Shown piece after piece: positions 13,582 through 22,375 of a DNA stretch of 64,000 bases. Each line of letters opens with the position of its first letter. Positions within the stretch are counted from its first letter, which is position 1. Both the position numbers and the translations under genes were made by a program. The DNA comes from Thiomicrospira sp. ALE5 (GTDB taxonomy: Bacteria > Pseudomonadota > Gammaproteobacteria > Thiomicrospirales > Thiomicrospiraceae), in contig NZ_FOYY01000006.1 in NCBI RefSeq assembly GCF_900112445.1, forward strand, positions 42,969 to 106,968, in the 5' to 3' direction. The notes under the pieces are model-generated. The model was not told the origin of the DNA. It did not search any database and saw only the letters and a program-made list of their open reading frames with translations.

Positions 13582-14859
13582 ATGATGGCTGATAAGTCTA
13601 AACCAAAACCCATGCTGCCTTGGTTTGCGCCGCCTGCGCCGCGAGCTTGGCCCACTACGCCGCACTTGCTGGTGATTGGCGCGGGTTTAGCCGGCAGTGC
13701 GGTAGCACAGGTGATGGCCAAAGCGGGCTGGCAGGTGACGGTTGTGGATCAAGCCGAACAACCCGCGCAAGCGGCATCGGGTAATTTAGCCGGTCTGGTG
13801 CATCCATTGCTCACCGCTGATTGGAATATTCGCAGTCAGTTTTATTGGCAAGGTTTGCAAGCAACCTGGCGCTGGGTAGCCGATTGGGTGGAGCAGGGTC
13901 AGGTCATCGGTGATTTATCTGGTTTACGTCAGGTGTTTAAGGATAGTGATGATGCCGAGAAACTGACGCAATTACTCGGACGACTGAACCTGCCCTGTGA
14001 GTGGGTTAGTGTGGAGGCGGCATTGAGTGCTAACCAACCAGCAGGCCTGGTGTATCGGCAAGCGGGTTGGTTGAGTCCACCGTCATTAGTGCAGCGTGCG
14101 TTGGATCACCCTTCGATTCGGTTTCAAGGTGGGTTAGAGGTAGATGGACTGGTTTGGCATGACTCTTCGCAACAATGGCATATCCCTAGTGGCGCTACGA
14201 CTTTAAATGCCGATGCAGTGGTCATTGCCACGGGCGCCTTGTCGCGGCTTAACCAGGCCTGGCAACTGCCCATCCGACCGCTTAAAGGTCAAGTAAGTTA
14301 TATGCATCAACAGGATTGTGCTTATCCCTTAACCGGTGCCATGGCCCATCAGGGTTACACTACCCCGCCAGTAAACGGCTATTGGGTGACGGGGGCGACT
14401 TTTGAAGCACCGGATGTGTCGCAAACGACCTCCTTGGCCTCGCATCAACGCAATGCCGAAAAACTGGCGGCGGTGATACCGGACTGGGTGCCGCCAGCGG
14501 TCAACTTGTGGCAGGGTCGTGTGGGCTTTCGGCCTACTACAGCAGATCATCTACCCATTATTGGTGCCTTACCTGATGCGGATTGGGTTGAGCAAGCCTA
14601 TTTATCGCAACCGCATAATAAAGCCCTATTTCAATATCCTGCGCAACGCTATCATCCGGCTTTGTGGGTATCGCAAGGGCATGGCGCAAGGGGGTTAATG
14701 TCAGTGTGGTGGGCGGCCGAGCGTATTCGTGATCAGATACTGGGTATTACACCTGCGACCGCTGATGCTGAGATGAATAGGTTGGATGCAGCGGTGCATC
14801 CGGGGCGTTTTAGGTTGCGGCCTTGGCGCAAAGGTCAACTATTAGGACACACACTATGA
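13582..14859 (+). CDS. FAD-dependent oxidoreductase, MnmC2-like (tRNA mnm5s2U34 synthesis)
   Basis: Closest by eye to the C-terminal FAD domain of bifunctional MnmC, which converts cmnm5(s2)U34 to nm5(s2)U34 in tRNA. The Rossmann motif GAGLAG is at 33-38 (context HLLVIGAGLAGS). The diagnostic ASGNLAGLVHP and GFRPTTADHLPIIG segments both fit MnmC. The 425-residue protein lacks the MnmD methyltransferase half, so that activity must be encoded elsewhere or absent. The start at 13582 is tentative because upstream SD complementarity is weak. Its ATGA stop/start overlap links it to the lipoprotein gene downstream. A generic D-amino-acid-oxidase-fold enzyme is the alternative. Confidence 0.72.
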   Translation: MMADKSKPKPMLPWFAPPAPRAWPTTPHLLVIGAGLAGSAVAQVMAKAGWQVTVVDQAEQPAQAASGNLAGLVHPLLTADWNIRSQFYWQGLQATWRWVADWVEQGQVIGDLSGLRQVFKDSDDAEKLTQLLGRLNLPCEWVSVEAALSANQPAGLVYRQAGWLSPPSLVQRALDHPSIRFQGGLEVDGLVWHDSSQQWHIPSGATTLNADAVVIATGALSRLNQAWQLPIRPLKGQVSYMHQQDCAYPLTGAMAHQGYTTPPVNGYWVTGATFEAPDVSQTTSLASHQRNAEKLAAVIPDWVPPAVNLWQGRVGFRPTTADHLPIIGALPDADWVEQAYLSQPHNKALFQYPAQRYHPALWVSQGHGARGLMSVWWAAERIRDQILGITPATADAEMNRLDAAVHPGRFRLRPWRKGQLLGHTL

Positions 14860-16487
14860 GGGTCGCTATGAAGGGCGTATTGTTGATGCTGGCAGTGCTG
14901 CTATTGCATGGCTGTGCTAGCTATAAACAACAAACTGAGCCAGCCAGACAAGCCTTGCTTGTGCAAGATTGGGCGCTGGCAGAACAGGCCTTGGTGCGTG
15001 ATTTAGATGGACAGCGGCGTGAAAAAATTCTGCTGAATTTAGAACTTGGTATGCTGCGCCACTTGGCCAGCGATTATCAAGCCAGTCATCTGTTATTTGA
15101 GCAAGCCAAAACCGATGCAGAGCTGGCCCAAACCACCTCGCTAACCGAAGAGTTGCGCGTACTGATGACCAGTCCACGACAACGCATGTATCGTCCGCAA
15201 ACCTTTGAGCGTTTGTTTATTGAATATATCCAAACGCTAAATTTCCTTGCCTTGAGCGAAGCAGCGGTCACGTCTGATGAACAGCGACAAGCGTTAATCG
15301 ATGCGCGTGTTATGGCGCGTCAAATGGAAGTGCAGCTGAATGATTTAGCCGCGCAAGTGCTGGATTTTCAGGCCGCCGCCGAGCAGCGCGAAACGCCTTT
15401 TTATCGTCTGCTGGCGATTTTACGTTTGTTGAATGGCGACTTGTTCGATCGTAGTGAGTATGTGTTGCGAGATAATGCTTGGCTGCGCTATGTCACCGGC
15501 ATGGTCTATGAGCAGCGAGGCGAGTGGTCACCGGCGCGGGTGGCCTATCAACAGGCCGCCCAGCTATACGAGCAGGGCTACAGTGAGCAAATGGGTTTAA
15601 GCGAACAGGCGGCACAGCAGGCCTGGTTTGATACTTTGCGTATGATGAAGCGTTTAGGTCAATCGGATTGGCCAAAGCTAGCCGAACAAAAACTATCAAC
15701 CGAGCAGCAAGCGCTTCTCCAGGCCTGGCAAACGGACTGGGTTGAACTCGTGCAGGTGGTTCATCAAGGCTGGATTCCGCAACGAGGTGAAATGAATGCG
15801 ATGTTGATTGTGAGCCATCGCACCCAGAATATGGAAGTCTATCCGATTATCCTTGCTGCAGGCGATGAAGGGCTGGCGCAGTCAATATGGTTTTATTTGA
15901 TGTACACCGATAAAGGCCTTGCTCGTTTGGCACTCAATATTTATCAAGATGGCTTACGCGGCATAGTGCGCGGTGCGGTTGGCAGTAAAACGCTATTTTT
16001 AGGACCGATTTGGCCGCAAGTGCAAGCGGTGGGCTTAGATCGTGCTGCGCAAACCCCCTTACGGGTGACGATTCCCTATTATGATTTATTGGCCTGGCCG
16101 CAGCCAGTTCAACCTAACTTGAGGGTGAATGATCAAGCCTTATCGGCTGTGATGATGGATGCACCTGCCGTGCAGGCGGTGTATGCGCAATTACTCGCGG
16201 CAAATGAAGATTTTTATGCCGCCTTGGCGCGTGCCATGATTAAACGTTTAGGCGTGCAGGCCGTAACCCAAGACAATGCCTTGTTGCGCTTGCTGGGCGA
16301 TTTAGCAACATCGGCAACTGAAGCGGCTGAAACACGAAACTGGCAAACCTTGCCGGCTTATATTCATCTGCACCGTCAATGGGTGGAACCAGGCAAACTT
16401 AGCTGGATTGATCCGCAGGGACAAGCTCAGCAAGGTAATTTTGCACCGGGTGAACGTATTTGGTTGCCGGTAACGCGTCTGCAATAA
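14856..16487 (+). CDS. COG3014-type lipoprotein
   Basis: Predicted outer- or inner-membrane lipoprotein. Starting at the ATG at 14856 (TAGGA eight bases upstream, overlapping the preceding stop as ATGA), the signal peptide ends in LLHGC with lipidated Cys20. An ATG at 14868 is an equally good alternative start. The mature part is helical and repeat-like in its first half (tetratricopeptide-like lengths, ending in ARVAYQQAAQLYEQ), followed by a beta-rich C-terminal half. From memory it matches the uncharacterised COG3014 family, which is often encoded next to LpoB-like proteins, as here. Function unknown; a role in cell-envelope assembly is inference from context. Confidence 0.7.
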   Translation: MRVAMKGVLLMLAVLLLHGCASYKQQTEPARQALLVQDWALAEQALVRDLDGQRREKILLNLELGMLRHLASDYQASHLLFEQAKTDAELAQTTSLTEELRVLMTSPRQRMYRPQTFERLFIEYIQTLNFLALSEAAVTSDEQRQALIDARVMARQMEVQLNDLAAQVLDFQAAAEQRETPFYRLLAILRLLNGDLFDRSEYVLRDNAWLRYVTGMVYEQRGEWSPARVAYQQAAQLYEQGYSEQMGLSEQAAQQAWFDTLRMMKRLGQSDWPKLAEQKLSTEQQALLQAWQTDWVELVQVVHQGWIPQRGEMNAMLIVSHRTQNMEVYPIILAAGDEGLAQSIWFYLMYTDKGLARLALNIYQDGLRGIVRGAVGSKTLFLGPIWPQVQAVGLDRAAQTPLRVTIPYYDLLAWPQPVQPNLRVNDQALSAVMMDAPAVQAVYAQLLAANEDFYAALARAMIKRLGVQAVTQDNALLRLLGDLATSATEAAETRNWQTLPAYIHLHRQWVEPGKLSWIDPQGQAQQGNFAPGERIWLPVTRLQ

Positions 16488-16574
16488 AAGCGTGAAAATG
16501 AGAAGGATTTGCAGGTAAAGCAAATAAATATTGGTAAAATGCATCAACTTAAATACCTTTGTGGAGGTTGTAAA

Positions 16575-17207
16575 ATGAAACAGACAATATCATGGTCACC
16601 CCTTAGCCGAGCAGGCCTGTTGATGGGTGTGTTAGCGCTAGGACTAGGCATTCAGGGTTGTGCTGGAACCAAGGTTGAACGCGTTGATGCGGCAGAAGAA
16701 ATTGCGCTGACCGATCAGTGGAATGCGACCGATTCGCGCCTCGTCGCGGATTCAATGATTGATGACATGCTCAGTTTTCCGTGGATAGAGCGTTTTCAAT
16801 CTGAAACGGGTCAAGTTCGTCCGGTGGTGATTATTCAAACTGTTGATAATCGTACACATCAACAGATTCCAGTAGAGACATTTATTAACGATTTACGACG
16901 TGCTGGGATTCGATCAGGTCGAGTTGATTTTGTTGCAGCGGCAGATCAGCGTGGTGAGGTTCGTGAAGAGCGTGCTGCTCAACAAGAATTTTCGCGGCCT
17001 GATACGGTGACACCATTTGGTGAGGAAATTGGCGCTGATTTTGCTTTAAGTGGCACAATTACCTCGATTGTTGATCAATTAAATAATCGTCGGGTGACTT
17101 TTTATCAAACAGATTTAGTATTAATAGACTTAAAGACTAACCGTCAAGTATGGGCAGGTCAAAATAAAATTCAAAAAATACAACAACGTTCAAGGTTTGG
17201 ACTGTAA
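16575..17207 (+). CDS. LpoB-like lipoprotein (PBP1b activator family)
   Basis: A 210-residue lipoprotein with a signal peptide ending IQGC (lipidated Cys29) and the compact alpha/beta domain of the LpoB/COG3417 family. Family landmarks are PVVIIQTVDNRTHQQI, ADFALSGTI and LIDLKTNRQVWAGQNKI. LpoB in enterobacteria is an outer-membrane lipoprotein that reaches through peptidoglycan to stimulate PBP1b. The same role here is inference. GGAGG at 16563-16567 fixes the start. It follows the COG3014 lipoprotein gene by 87 bp, and the next small membrane-protein gene begins right after its stop codon. Confidence 0.8.
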   Translation: MKQTISWSPLSRAGLLMGVLALGLGIQGCAGTKVERVDAAEEIALTDQWNATDSRLVADSMIDDMLSFPWIERFQSETGQVRPVVIIQTVDNRTHQQIPVETFINDLRRAGIRSGRVDFVAAADQRGEVREERAAQQEFSRPDTVTPFGEEIGADFALSGTITSIVDQLNNRRVTFYQTDLVLIDLKTNRQVWAGQNKIQKIQQRSRFGL

Positions 17208-17405
17208 ATGTTCTTTATTAAAACACTCGTTTGGTTGCTATTAATTGCCCTGTGGATTGTTGCCATTTTATTGGACTGGGGGCCGGTTCGAGATTACTCG
17301 ATTATCGCGCTTGAGTCGCTGACTGGCTGGGTTGAACAGTTAAGTCACTTTGGTGATTGGTTAACATCACAAGCGGAACAAGCACAACAAGACGCAAGCC
17401 AGTAG
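17208..17405 (+). CDS. Small single-pass membrane protein
   Basis: A 65-residue protein of no recognised family. Residues about 3-22 form one strong transmembrane helix (KTLVWLLLIALWIVAILLDW). The remainder is an amphipathic, acidic and glutamine-rich tail. The ATG follows the TAA of the LpoB-like gene with no gap, a typical arrangement for translational coupling, which is the best evidence that it is real. It may work with the lipoproteins upstream in the envelope, but that is only context. Confidence 0.6.
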   Translation: MFFIKTLVWLLLIALWIVAILLDWGPVRDYSIIALESLTGWVEQLSHFGDWLTSQAEQAQQDASQ

Positions 17406-17443
17406 CTATTGCCATTAATATAAAATTAAATAGGAGTCAATTT

Positions 17444-18022
17444 ATGAAAAAAACACTTCAAGCACTTGTTGCATCAGCATTGGTCGGTGCAAGTTTACCT
17501 GTTGTCGCACAAGGTGGTGAAATGGGCGTTAATGTCCAGCTCGCCAATGATTCGGCTAAATTTGGCTTTTTCAGCAGTGATCTATGGATGCAAGAGACCT
17601 ATCGTTTTGACTTAGGTTATCAATACAACAGTGATAAAGATTATGTGGTGGATACATCGTTTGCTTATATTGGCAAAGGCGTGCTTGATGCTAATTTAGA
17701 CCTAGGCGTTAAGGGCAAGTTTGCCTATGCGCAAGCAAAGGATATTGATAAGTTAGGCACGGGTGTGATGTTGGGTGTGCATGCTGCTTACTGGTTACCA
17801 ACAGCAACGCCCAGCAACGTAACTTTAGAGTATCTAGTTGCGCCAGATATTTTAGCTTTTAGTGATGCCGAGAACTTAAACGAGCTATCAGTGCGTGCAA
17901 ATATTCGTTTATTGCGTAACCTTGAAGGGTTTGTAGGTTATCGTCGGTTTGAAGTGGAATACAAAGAAGCGAAAGTTAAGTTTGATGATGGCGCGCACAT
18001 AGGTTTTGAATTAAGTTTTTAA
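17444..18022 (+). CDS. YfaZ-like outer membrane beta-barrel protein
   Basis: A 192-residue protein with a clean Sec signal peptide (MKKTLQALVASALVGASLPVVAQ is cut near residue 23). The mature part has alternating polar and hydrophobic strands and ends in GFELSF with a terminal Phe, the usual outer-membrane barrel signature. The pattern fits the YfaZ family, whose function is poorly known. TAGGAG at 17431-17436 sets the ATG at 17444; an upstream open frame to 17357 lacks such support. It is close behind the LpoB-like cluster and about 85 bp before the sulfide:quinone reductase gene. Confidence 0.75.
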   Translation: MKKTLQALVASALVGASLPVVAQGGEMGVNVQLANDSAKFGFFSSDLWMQETYRFDLGYQYNSDKDYVVDTSFAYIGKGVLDANLDLGVKGKFAYAQAKDIDKLGTGVMLGVHAAYWLPTATPSNVTLEYLVAPDILAFSDAENLNELSVRANIRLLRNLEGFVGYRRFEVEYKEAKVKFDDGAHIGFELSF

Positions 18023-18106
18023 TATTAGTATAATCTAATGTTGTAGTTTTGATGGGGTGCTGTTGAAATGTCCCCACAAAATCCTTTGAACACAGAGGTT
18101 TAAAAT

Positions 18107-19429
18107 ATGTCATCTCTATCGGCTTTAAGCGGCATTAATCGCCGTAAGTTTTTATTGGGTGGTGCTGCAGCTATGGCCGCTGTTGCAGGTCTAGGTGCTA
18201 TTCCTGCGCGTGCAGAACAATCCAATGCAAAGATTGTTATTACTGGCGCGGGTGCGGCCGGTATTAGTATCGCTAATCGTTTGGCTAAAGCCTTACCTAA
18301 TGCCAATATTACCATTATCGATCGTCGTGAAACCCATTACTACTGGCCTGGTCTGACCCTGGTGGCTACCGGTGCTTGGGCCAAAAGCAAAGTATTGGAT
18401 CGCAATGCCAGCTTTATGCCGTCTCGAGTCAATTGGATTAAAGAAATGGCCGATGTGTATGAACCTGATAACAAACGGGTCATTACCGATACGGGTCGAG
18501 TGGTCGAGTATGATTTTCTGGTTGTTGCATCAGGTGTTGAATATAACTACGATGCAATCGAGGGTATGGATGTCAATGCGATTGGTCAGAATGGCTTGGC
18601 CAGCGTTTACAATAGCCCGGATGCGGCTGCGAAAACCTGGGATGCGATTCGCAAGTACAGCGTTGACGGGGGTAATGGCATTTTTACGCTACCCAGTACG
18701 CCGATTCGTTGTGCGGGTGCACCCTTAAAGATGACCCTGCTTACCCTAGACCGTTTACAACAAAACGGCGGGGCAGATAAAGCGCAAATGAGTTTTTATT
18801 CAGCGTTAAATGGTGTCTTTGGTTTGCCTTGGTATAACGACTTCCTACTTAATCGTTTTGCAGAACATGACATGGATGTTAAATTCCGTCATGAGTTATC
18901 GGCTGTCGATATTGGTGCGCGCAAAGCGACCTTTACCCAAGAGGATGGTAATCAGTTCACAACAGAGTATGACTTGTTGCATGTTGTACCGCCCATGCGT
19001 GCACCTCGTTCGGTTCGTGAGTCTAATTTAGCTTGGACTGAGGGGAATATGGCTGCTGGTGGTTGGTTAGCCGTAGATCGTGATACTCTGCAGCATCTGA
19101 CCTACCCAGAAGTGTTTGGTTGTGGTGATGTGAACGGTACGCCACGCGGTAAAACGGCCGCAACGGTAAAAATGTCGGTGCCCATTGTGGTGCAAAACCT
19201 CATTTCAGTGATTGCTGGAGAAGAGCCTGAAGCGACATTTGACGGTTATACCTCATGCCCGCTGTTAACACGTTTTGGTGCAGCCATGTTAATTGAGTTT
19301 GATTATGATGGAAACCTAACGCCAACCTATTCATTTATTGACCCGAAAAAAGAATCGTGGTTTGCTTGGATTATGAAAGATCAAATGCTCAAGCCCACTT
19401 ATTTGCAAATGTTAAAAGGGAATGTGTAA
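18107..19429 (+). CDS. sqr: Sulfide:quinone oxidoreductase, type II-like, with Tat leader
   Basis: FAD enzyme that oxidises sulfide to polysulfide or sulfane and reduces quinone. The 440-residue protein begins with a twin-arginine leader (NRRKFLLGG, then a hydrophobic stretch ending ARA). It has the FAD motif GAGAAG. Family motifs that I recognise from mitochondrial-type (type II) SQR are HYYWPGLTLV, PIRCAGAPLK with Cys202, FGCGD with Cys339, and YTSCPLLT with Cys384. The C-terminal MLKG segment is the likely membrane anchor. A Tat leader is unexpected for type II SQR, so flavocytochrome c sulfide dehydrogenase flavoprotein was considered; the cysteine contexts and C-terminus fit SQR better. 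A small membrane protein gene follows. Confidence 0.82.
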   Translation: MSSLSALSGINRRKFLLGGAAAMAAVAGLGAIPARAEQSNAKIVITGAGAAGISIANRLAKALPNANITIIDRRETHYYWPGLTLVATGAWAKSKVLDRNASFMPSRVNWIKEMADVYEPDNKRVITDTGRVVEYDFLVVASGVEYNYDAIEGMDVNAIGQNGLASVYNSPDAAAKTWDAIRKYSVDGGNGIFTLPSTPIRCAGAPLKMTLLTLDRLQQNGGADKAQMSFYSALNGVFGLPWYNDFLLNRFAEHDMDVKFRHELSAVDIGARKATFTQEDGNQFTTEYDLLHVVPPMRAPRSVRESNLAWTEGNMAAGGWLAVDRDTLQHLTYPEVFGCGDVNGTPRGKTAATVKMSVPIVVQNLISVIAGEEPEATFDGYTSCPLLTRFGAAMLIEFDYDGNLTPTYSFIDPKKESWFAWIMKDQMLKPTYLQMLKGNV

Positions 19430-19435
19430 AGTGCT

Positions 19436-19774
19436 ATGGAAGGTTTAAGTTTAGGTTTTTATATGATGGTGGGTTATGCCCAAACGCATTGGTTGGTTAT
19501 CGCGTTATTTATTCTGGGCGCCATTCTTTTAAATGCGGCTTCGGTCATGAAGTTTGGTGGCCTCGTTAAGCAGTCGGCCTTGAAGCCCACGCTTATGGTG
19601 GGCTTGGCAATAGCTGTTGTGTTGTTCTTAGCTATTCCAACCCTTTCCGGTTCATCTTTTGCGTTTATGGCATATTGGCTAGATTGGGCACTACTAATAT
19701 TTATGGCCGTGGGTTATGCAATCGCACTTTTGTTATGGGTGCATCCGATTGTACGTTTGGTTAAGGGCGTATAA
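19436..19774 (+). CDS. Small multi-pass membrane protein next to sqr
   Basis: A 112-residue protein with three predicted membrane helices: about residues 18-38 (HWLVIALFILGAILLNAAS), 52-70 (LMVGLAIAVVLFLAIPT) and 80-105 (YWLDWALLIFMAVGYAIAL). It is not a family I recognise. It begins 6 nt after the sqr stop and is followed by a terminator, so it is almost certainly co-transcribed with sqr. It could anchor the reductase or carry quinone-related function, which is inference only. Confidence 0.6.
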   Translation: MEGLSLGFYMMVGYAQTHWLVIALFILGAILLNAASVMKFGGLVKQSALKPTLMVGLAIAVVLFLAIPTLSGSSFAFMAYWLDWALLIFMAVGYAIALLLWVHPIVRLVKGV

Positions 19775-19815
19775 GTAAGTGCATTAAGATTGTCTTATAC
19801 TTTATGCTTATTTTG

Positions 19816-19839
19816 CGGCCACTGAATGTGGCCGTTTTT
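19816..19839 (+). terminator. Rho-independent terminator after sqr operon
   Basis: Stem CGGCCAC (19816-19822) with GTGGCCG (19828-19834), loop TGAAT, followed by five T residues. Confidence 0.88.
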
Positions 19840-19874
19840 GTATAGTAGTCTACTGGGTGAGTCAAGGAGTGGTG

Positions 19875-20636
19875 ATGGCCGGTATTGGTTTAGTCGTAAT
19901 CGGTGATGAAATTCTATCCGGTAAGCGTCAGGATCGTCATTTGGCAAACTTAGCGCGGCTATTAAAGCCGCGTGGGTTGACCCTGAACTGGGTGCGATTT
20001 ATCGGGGATGATCCTGAGATTTTACGACATCAACTTAGTCAAACCCTAGCCTCAGGCGATCAAGTATTTTGTTGTGGTGGTATTGGTGCGACGCCAGATG
20101 ACCGTACCAGGCAATGTGCTGCCCAGGCGATGGGTTTGCCTTTGGAGGTGCATGAAGAAGGGCGAGGAATACTAGAAGAATTATTTGGCGAACAAGCCTA
20201 CCCTAATCGGATCAAAATGGTTGAGTTTCCACTCGGTGCGCAGTTAATTCCGAATGGTTTTAATGGCGTGCCTGGTTTTTACTTGCAACAGCACTATTTT
20301 ATGCCTGGTTTTCCACAAATGGCTGAGCTCATGATGGGCTGGGTGTTGGCTAACCCTTTAGCGGACTTGAGTGGGCGACATACTATTGAACGCGCTATTA
20401 GATTGATCGACGCGAGTGAAGCGGAGTGGATAGATTGGATGGTTGAACTTGAAACGGCGTATCCAAATGCGCGTATTTTTAGTCTGCCACATTTTGATCA
20501 GCAACGCCGACGTTCTATAGAAATGGGGGTAGAGGCAGGGCCAGAGATTGTAGAAAAGGTGATGAGCCTTTTAAAACAAGAAGCGAATCGGCGAAACCAA
20601 GCTTGGGAAGTGATCACAGAACGAGTGGATACCTAA
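19875..20636 (+). CDS. CinA-like molybdopterin-binding (MoaB/Mog-fold) protein
   Basis: A 253-residue protein consisting of the COG1058 CinA N-terminal domain only, without the C-terminal nicotinamide-nucleotide amidase domain. The N-terminus GIGLVVIGDEILSGKRQD and the loop CCGGIGATPDDRT are the characteristic MoaB/Mog-fold motifs. In full CinA this region has ADP-ribose/NMN-related pyrophosphatase activity; what this short form does is unknown. AAGGAG at 19864-19869 places the start at the ATG at 19875. The stop TAA overlaps the following ATG by one base (TAATG), so it is coupled to the FAD protein downstream. Confidence 0.82.
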   Translation: MAGIGLVVIGDEILSGKRQDRHLANLARLLKPRGLTLNWVRFIGDDPEILRHQLSQTLASGDQVFCCGGIGATPDDRTRQCAAQAMGLPLEVHEEGRGILEELFGEQAYPNRIKMVEFPLGAQLIPNGFNGVPGFYLQQHYFMPGFPQMAELMMGWVLANPLADLSGRHTIERAIRLIDASEAEWIDWMVELETAYPNARIFSLPHFDQQRRRSIEMGVEAGPEIVEKVMSLLKQEANRRNQAWEVITERVDT

Positions 20637-21820
20637 TGAGGCCAAAATCCTACGATGTGGTGATCATTGGGGCGGGTGCCGCAGGAATGTTTTGTGCCAT
20701 TGAAGCGGGTTACCGGGGTCTAAATGTATTGTTGGTAGACCATGCGCCGAAGCCAGGTGCCAAGATTCGGATTTCTGGTGGCGGAAAATGTAACTTCACC
20801 AACCGTCGTGTTGAACCGAAGCACTTCATTTGCGCTAATCCGCACTTTGTTAAATCAGCCTTAGCACGCTATCAACCCGACCTATTTATTGAGCGACTAG
20901 AAAGGCATAATATTGCCTATGAAGAACGCGATAACGGCCAGCTTTTTACGCTTGACGGTGCAGGCCAAATTATCGCCATGCTGCGCACAGAACTCGATTG
21001 GTCCGGTGTTGAGCTGCAGCTAAATTGTCATATTAATTCGGTGCTTAAGCAGCAGGGTGCTTGGACAATAGAAACCTCAATAGGTCAATTAACTAGCACT
21101 AAGTTGGTGATTGCAACTGGCGGCTTATCCTATCCTAAGCTGCGTGCGTCTGATTTTGGAATGGCATTAGCTAAGCAGTTTGGATTGGCGGTGATTCCTT
21201 CACGACCTGGACTGGTGCCATTAACCATGCCAGCACGTCAGCAGGCCTGGTGGTCAGACCTAGCCGGTTTGAGTTTAGACGTAAAGGTAACTGCACAGCA
21301 AGGCCCCACATTTCAAGGCGCGATGTTAATTACTCACCAAGGCTTAAGCGGGCCATCTATTCTACAGGTATCAAACTATTGGCAGTCTGGTGAGCCGATT
21401 AGCCTGAACTTGCTACCCAGTCTTACAGATGTCTTGGATTGGTTATGGCATTTAAAGCAAAACGCACAAAGTTTATCAGGTGCACTCAAGCCCTTTTGGC
21501 CAAAACGTTTTATACAGGCTTGGCAAGTGAAGTTTGATTTTGCAGATGATTTGGCAAACTACAATCAAGCAAGGCTTGATCAGCTTGCAAAACAGCTCAC
21601 CGAGTGGCAAATCTATCCCGATGATACAGCGGGCTATGCTAAAGCCGAAGTCAGTCTGGGAGGCGTAGCTACAAGCGAAGTATCGTCAAAAACATTTGAA
21701 AGTAACAAGGTCCCAGGGCTTTATTATATTGGTGAAGTACTGGATGTGACTGGGCATTTAGGTGGCTATAATTTTCAGTGGGCTTGGGCATCGGCTCATG
21801 CTTGTGCTCAAAGTATATAA
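20636..21820 (+). CDS. HI0933/YhiN-family FAD-binding protein
   Basis: A 394-residue NAD(P)/FAD-dependent protein of the HI0933 (YhiN) family, whose physiological substrate is not established. Family signatures are YDVVIIGAGAAGM at the N-terminus, the very conserved GAKIRISGGGKCNFTN, ATGGLSYPKL, and the C-terminal GLYYIGEVLDVTGHLGGYN. The TAATG junction with the CinA-like gene sets the start. It contains one CAGGCCTG word at 21242. Confidence 0.87.
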   Translation: MRPKSYDVVIIGAGAAGMFCAIEAGYRGLNVLLVDHAPKPGAKIRISGGGKCNFTNRRVEPKHFICANPHFVKSALARYQPDLFIERLERHNIAYEERDNGQLFTLDGAGQIIAMLRTELDWSGVELQLNCHINSVLKQQGAWTIETSIGQLTSTKLVIATGGLSYPKLRASDFGMALAKQFGLAVIPSRPGLVPLTMPARQQAWWSDLAGLSLDVKVTAQQGPTFQGAMLITHQGLSGPSILQVSNYWQSGEPISLNLLPSLTDVLDWLWHLKQNAQSLSGALKPFWPKRFIQAWQVKFDFADDLANYNQARLDQLAKQLTEWQIYPDDTAGYAKAEVSLGGVATSEVSSKTFESNKVPGLYYIGEVLDVTGHLGGYNFQWAWASAHACAQSI

Positions 21821-21849
21821 GGCCCTCATAAAACGAATAAAGGAGAATT

Positions 21850-22299
21850 ATGAGCTTGTTTAGCGCGGATGAATCCCTGCGTGAACCTTTTAATACGCTT
21901 GTAGATAGGTTATTGGCAGATGTCGAATTAAAACCCGCTGATATTTTTCTGCATGCACTAGAAAGCGAGGCGGATACTCAAATGAATTATTGGGTAGTTC
22001 GCTTGCTTATCGAGCGCGAGGAGGTTGATCCTCATCATGCGGTGTCTCAAGATTCTGCTGGTGCGGCCGTTATGCCATTACATGCAGCTTGTTTGCTAAA
22101 GAATATGGGTGCGCTGGCCGCAATGCTTGATTTGGATGCTTATCAAGGCAGTCCACTTGGCTCGGAGTTTGGATCTGCCTTACGGATCTGTCAGACGCAG
22201 GGGTTTGATCATGGCGCAGGATTAATGATGGCACATGCCAAACAGCATGACCTATTAGAAGCTTTGCTTTTGTCCTTGCAAGGGGTGAAACCGCACTGA
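21850..22299 (+). CDS. Hypothetical protein with an ankyrin-like segment
   Basis: A 149-residue cytoplasmic protein, acidic, without signal peptide or membrane segment. I do not recognise the family. The stretch MPLHAACLLKNMGALAAML resembles one ankyrin repeat consensus (PLHxAxxxGxxxxxxxLL), and the rest is helical, so a small helical-repeat protein is plausible. AAAGGAG just upstream gives a good ribosome binding site. It stands alone between the FAD protein and the OmpA-family gene. Confidence 0.55.
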   Translation: MSLFSADESLREPFNTLVDRLLADVELKPADIFLHALESEADTQMNYWVVRLLIEREEVDPHHAVSQDSAGAAVMPLHAACLLKNMGALAAMLDLDAYQGSPLGSEFGSALRICQTQGFDHGAGLMMAHAKQHDLLEALLLSLQGVKPH

Positions 22300-22375
22300 A
22301 AAAAGCTTTCTTTGTCACAGTGTTATGCTAAAATTTTAATAAGAAAATTAACTAACTGTTTCTAGGAGAAACGAA

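Noticed and set aside
18372..18728. 118-codon frame overlapping the sqr gene in another frame
   Set aside because: Shadow frame inside sqr; the sqr frame has clear FAD and cysteine motifs and a ribosome-proximal start.
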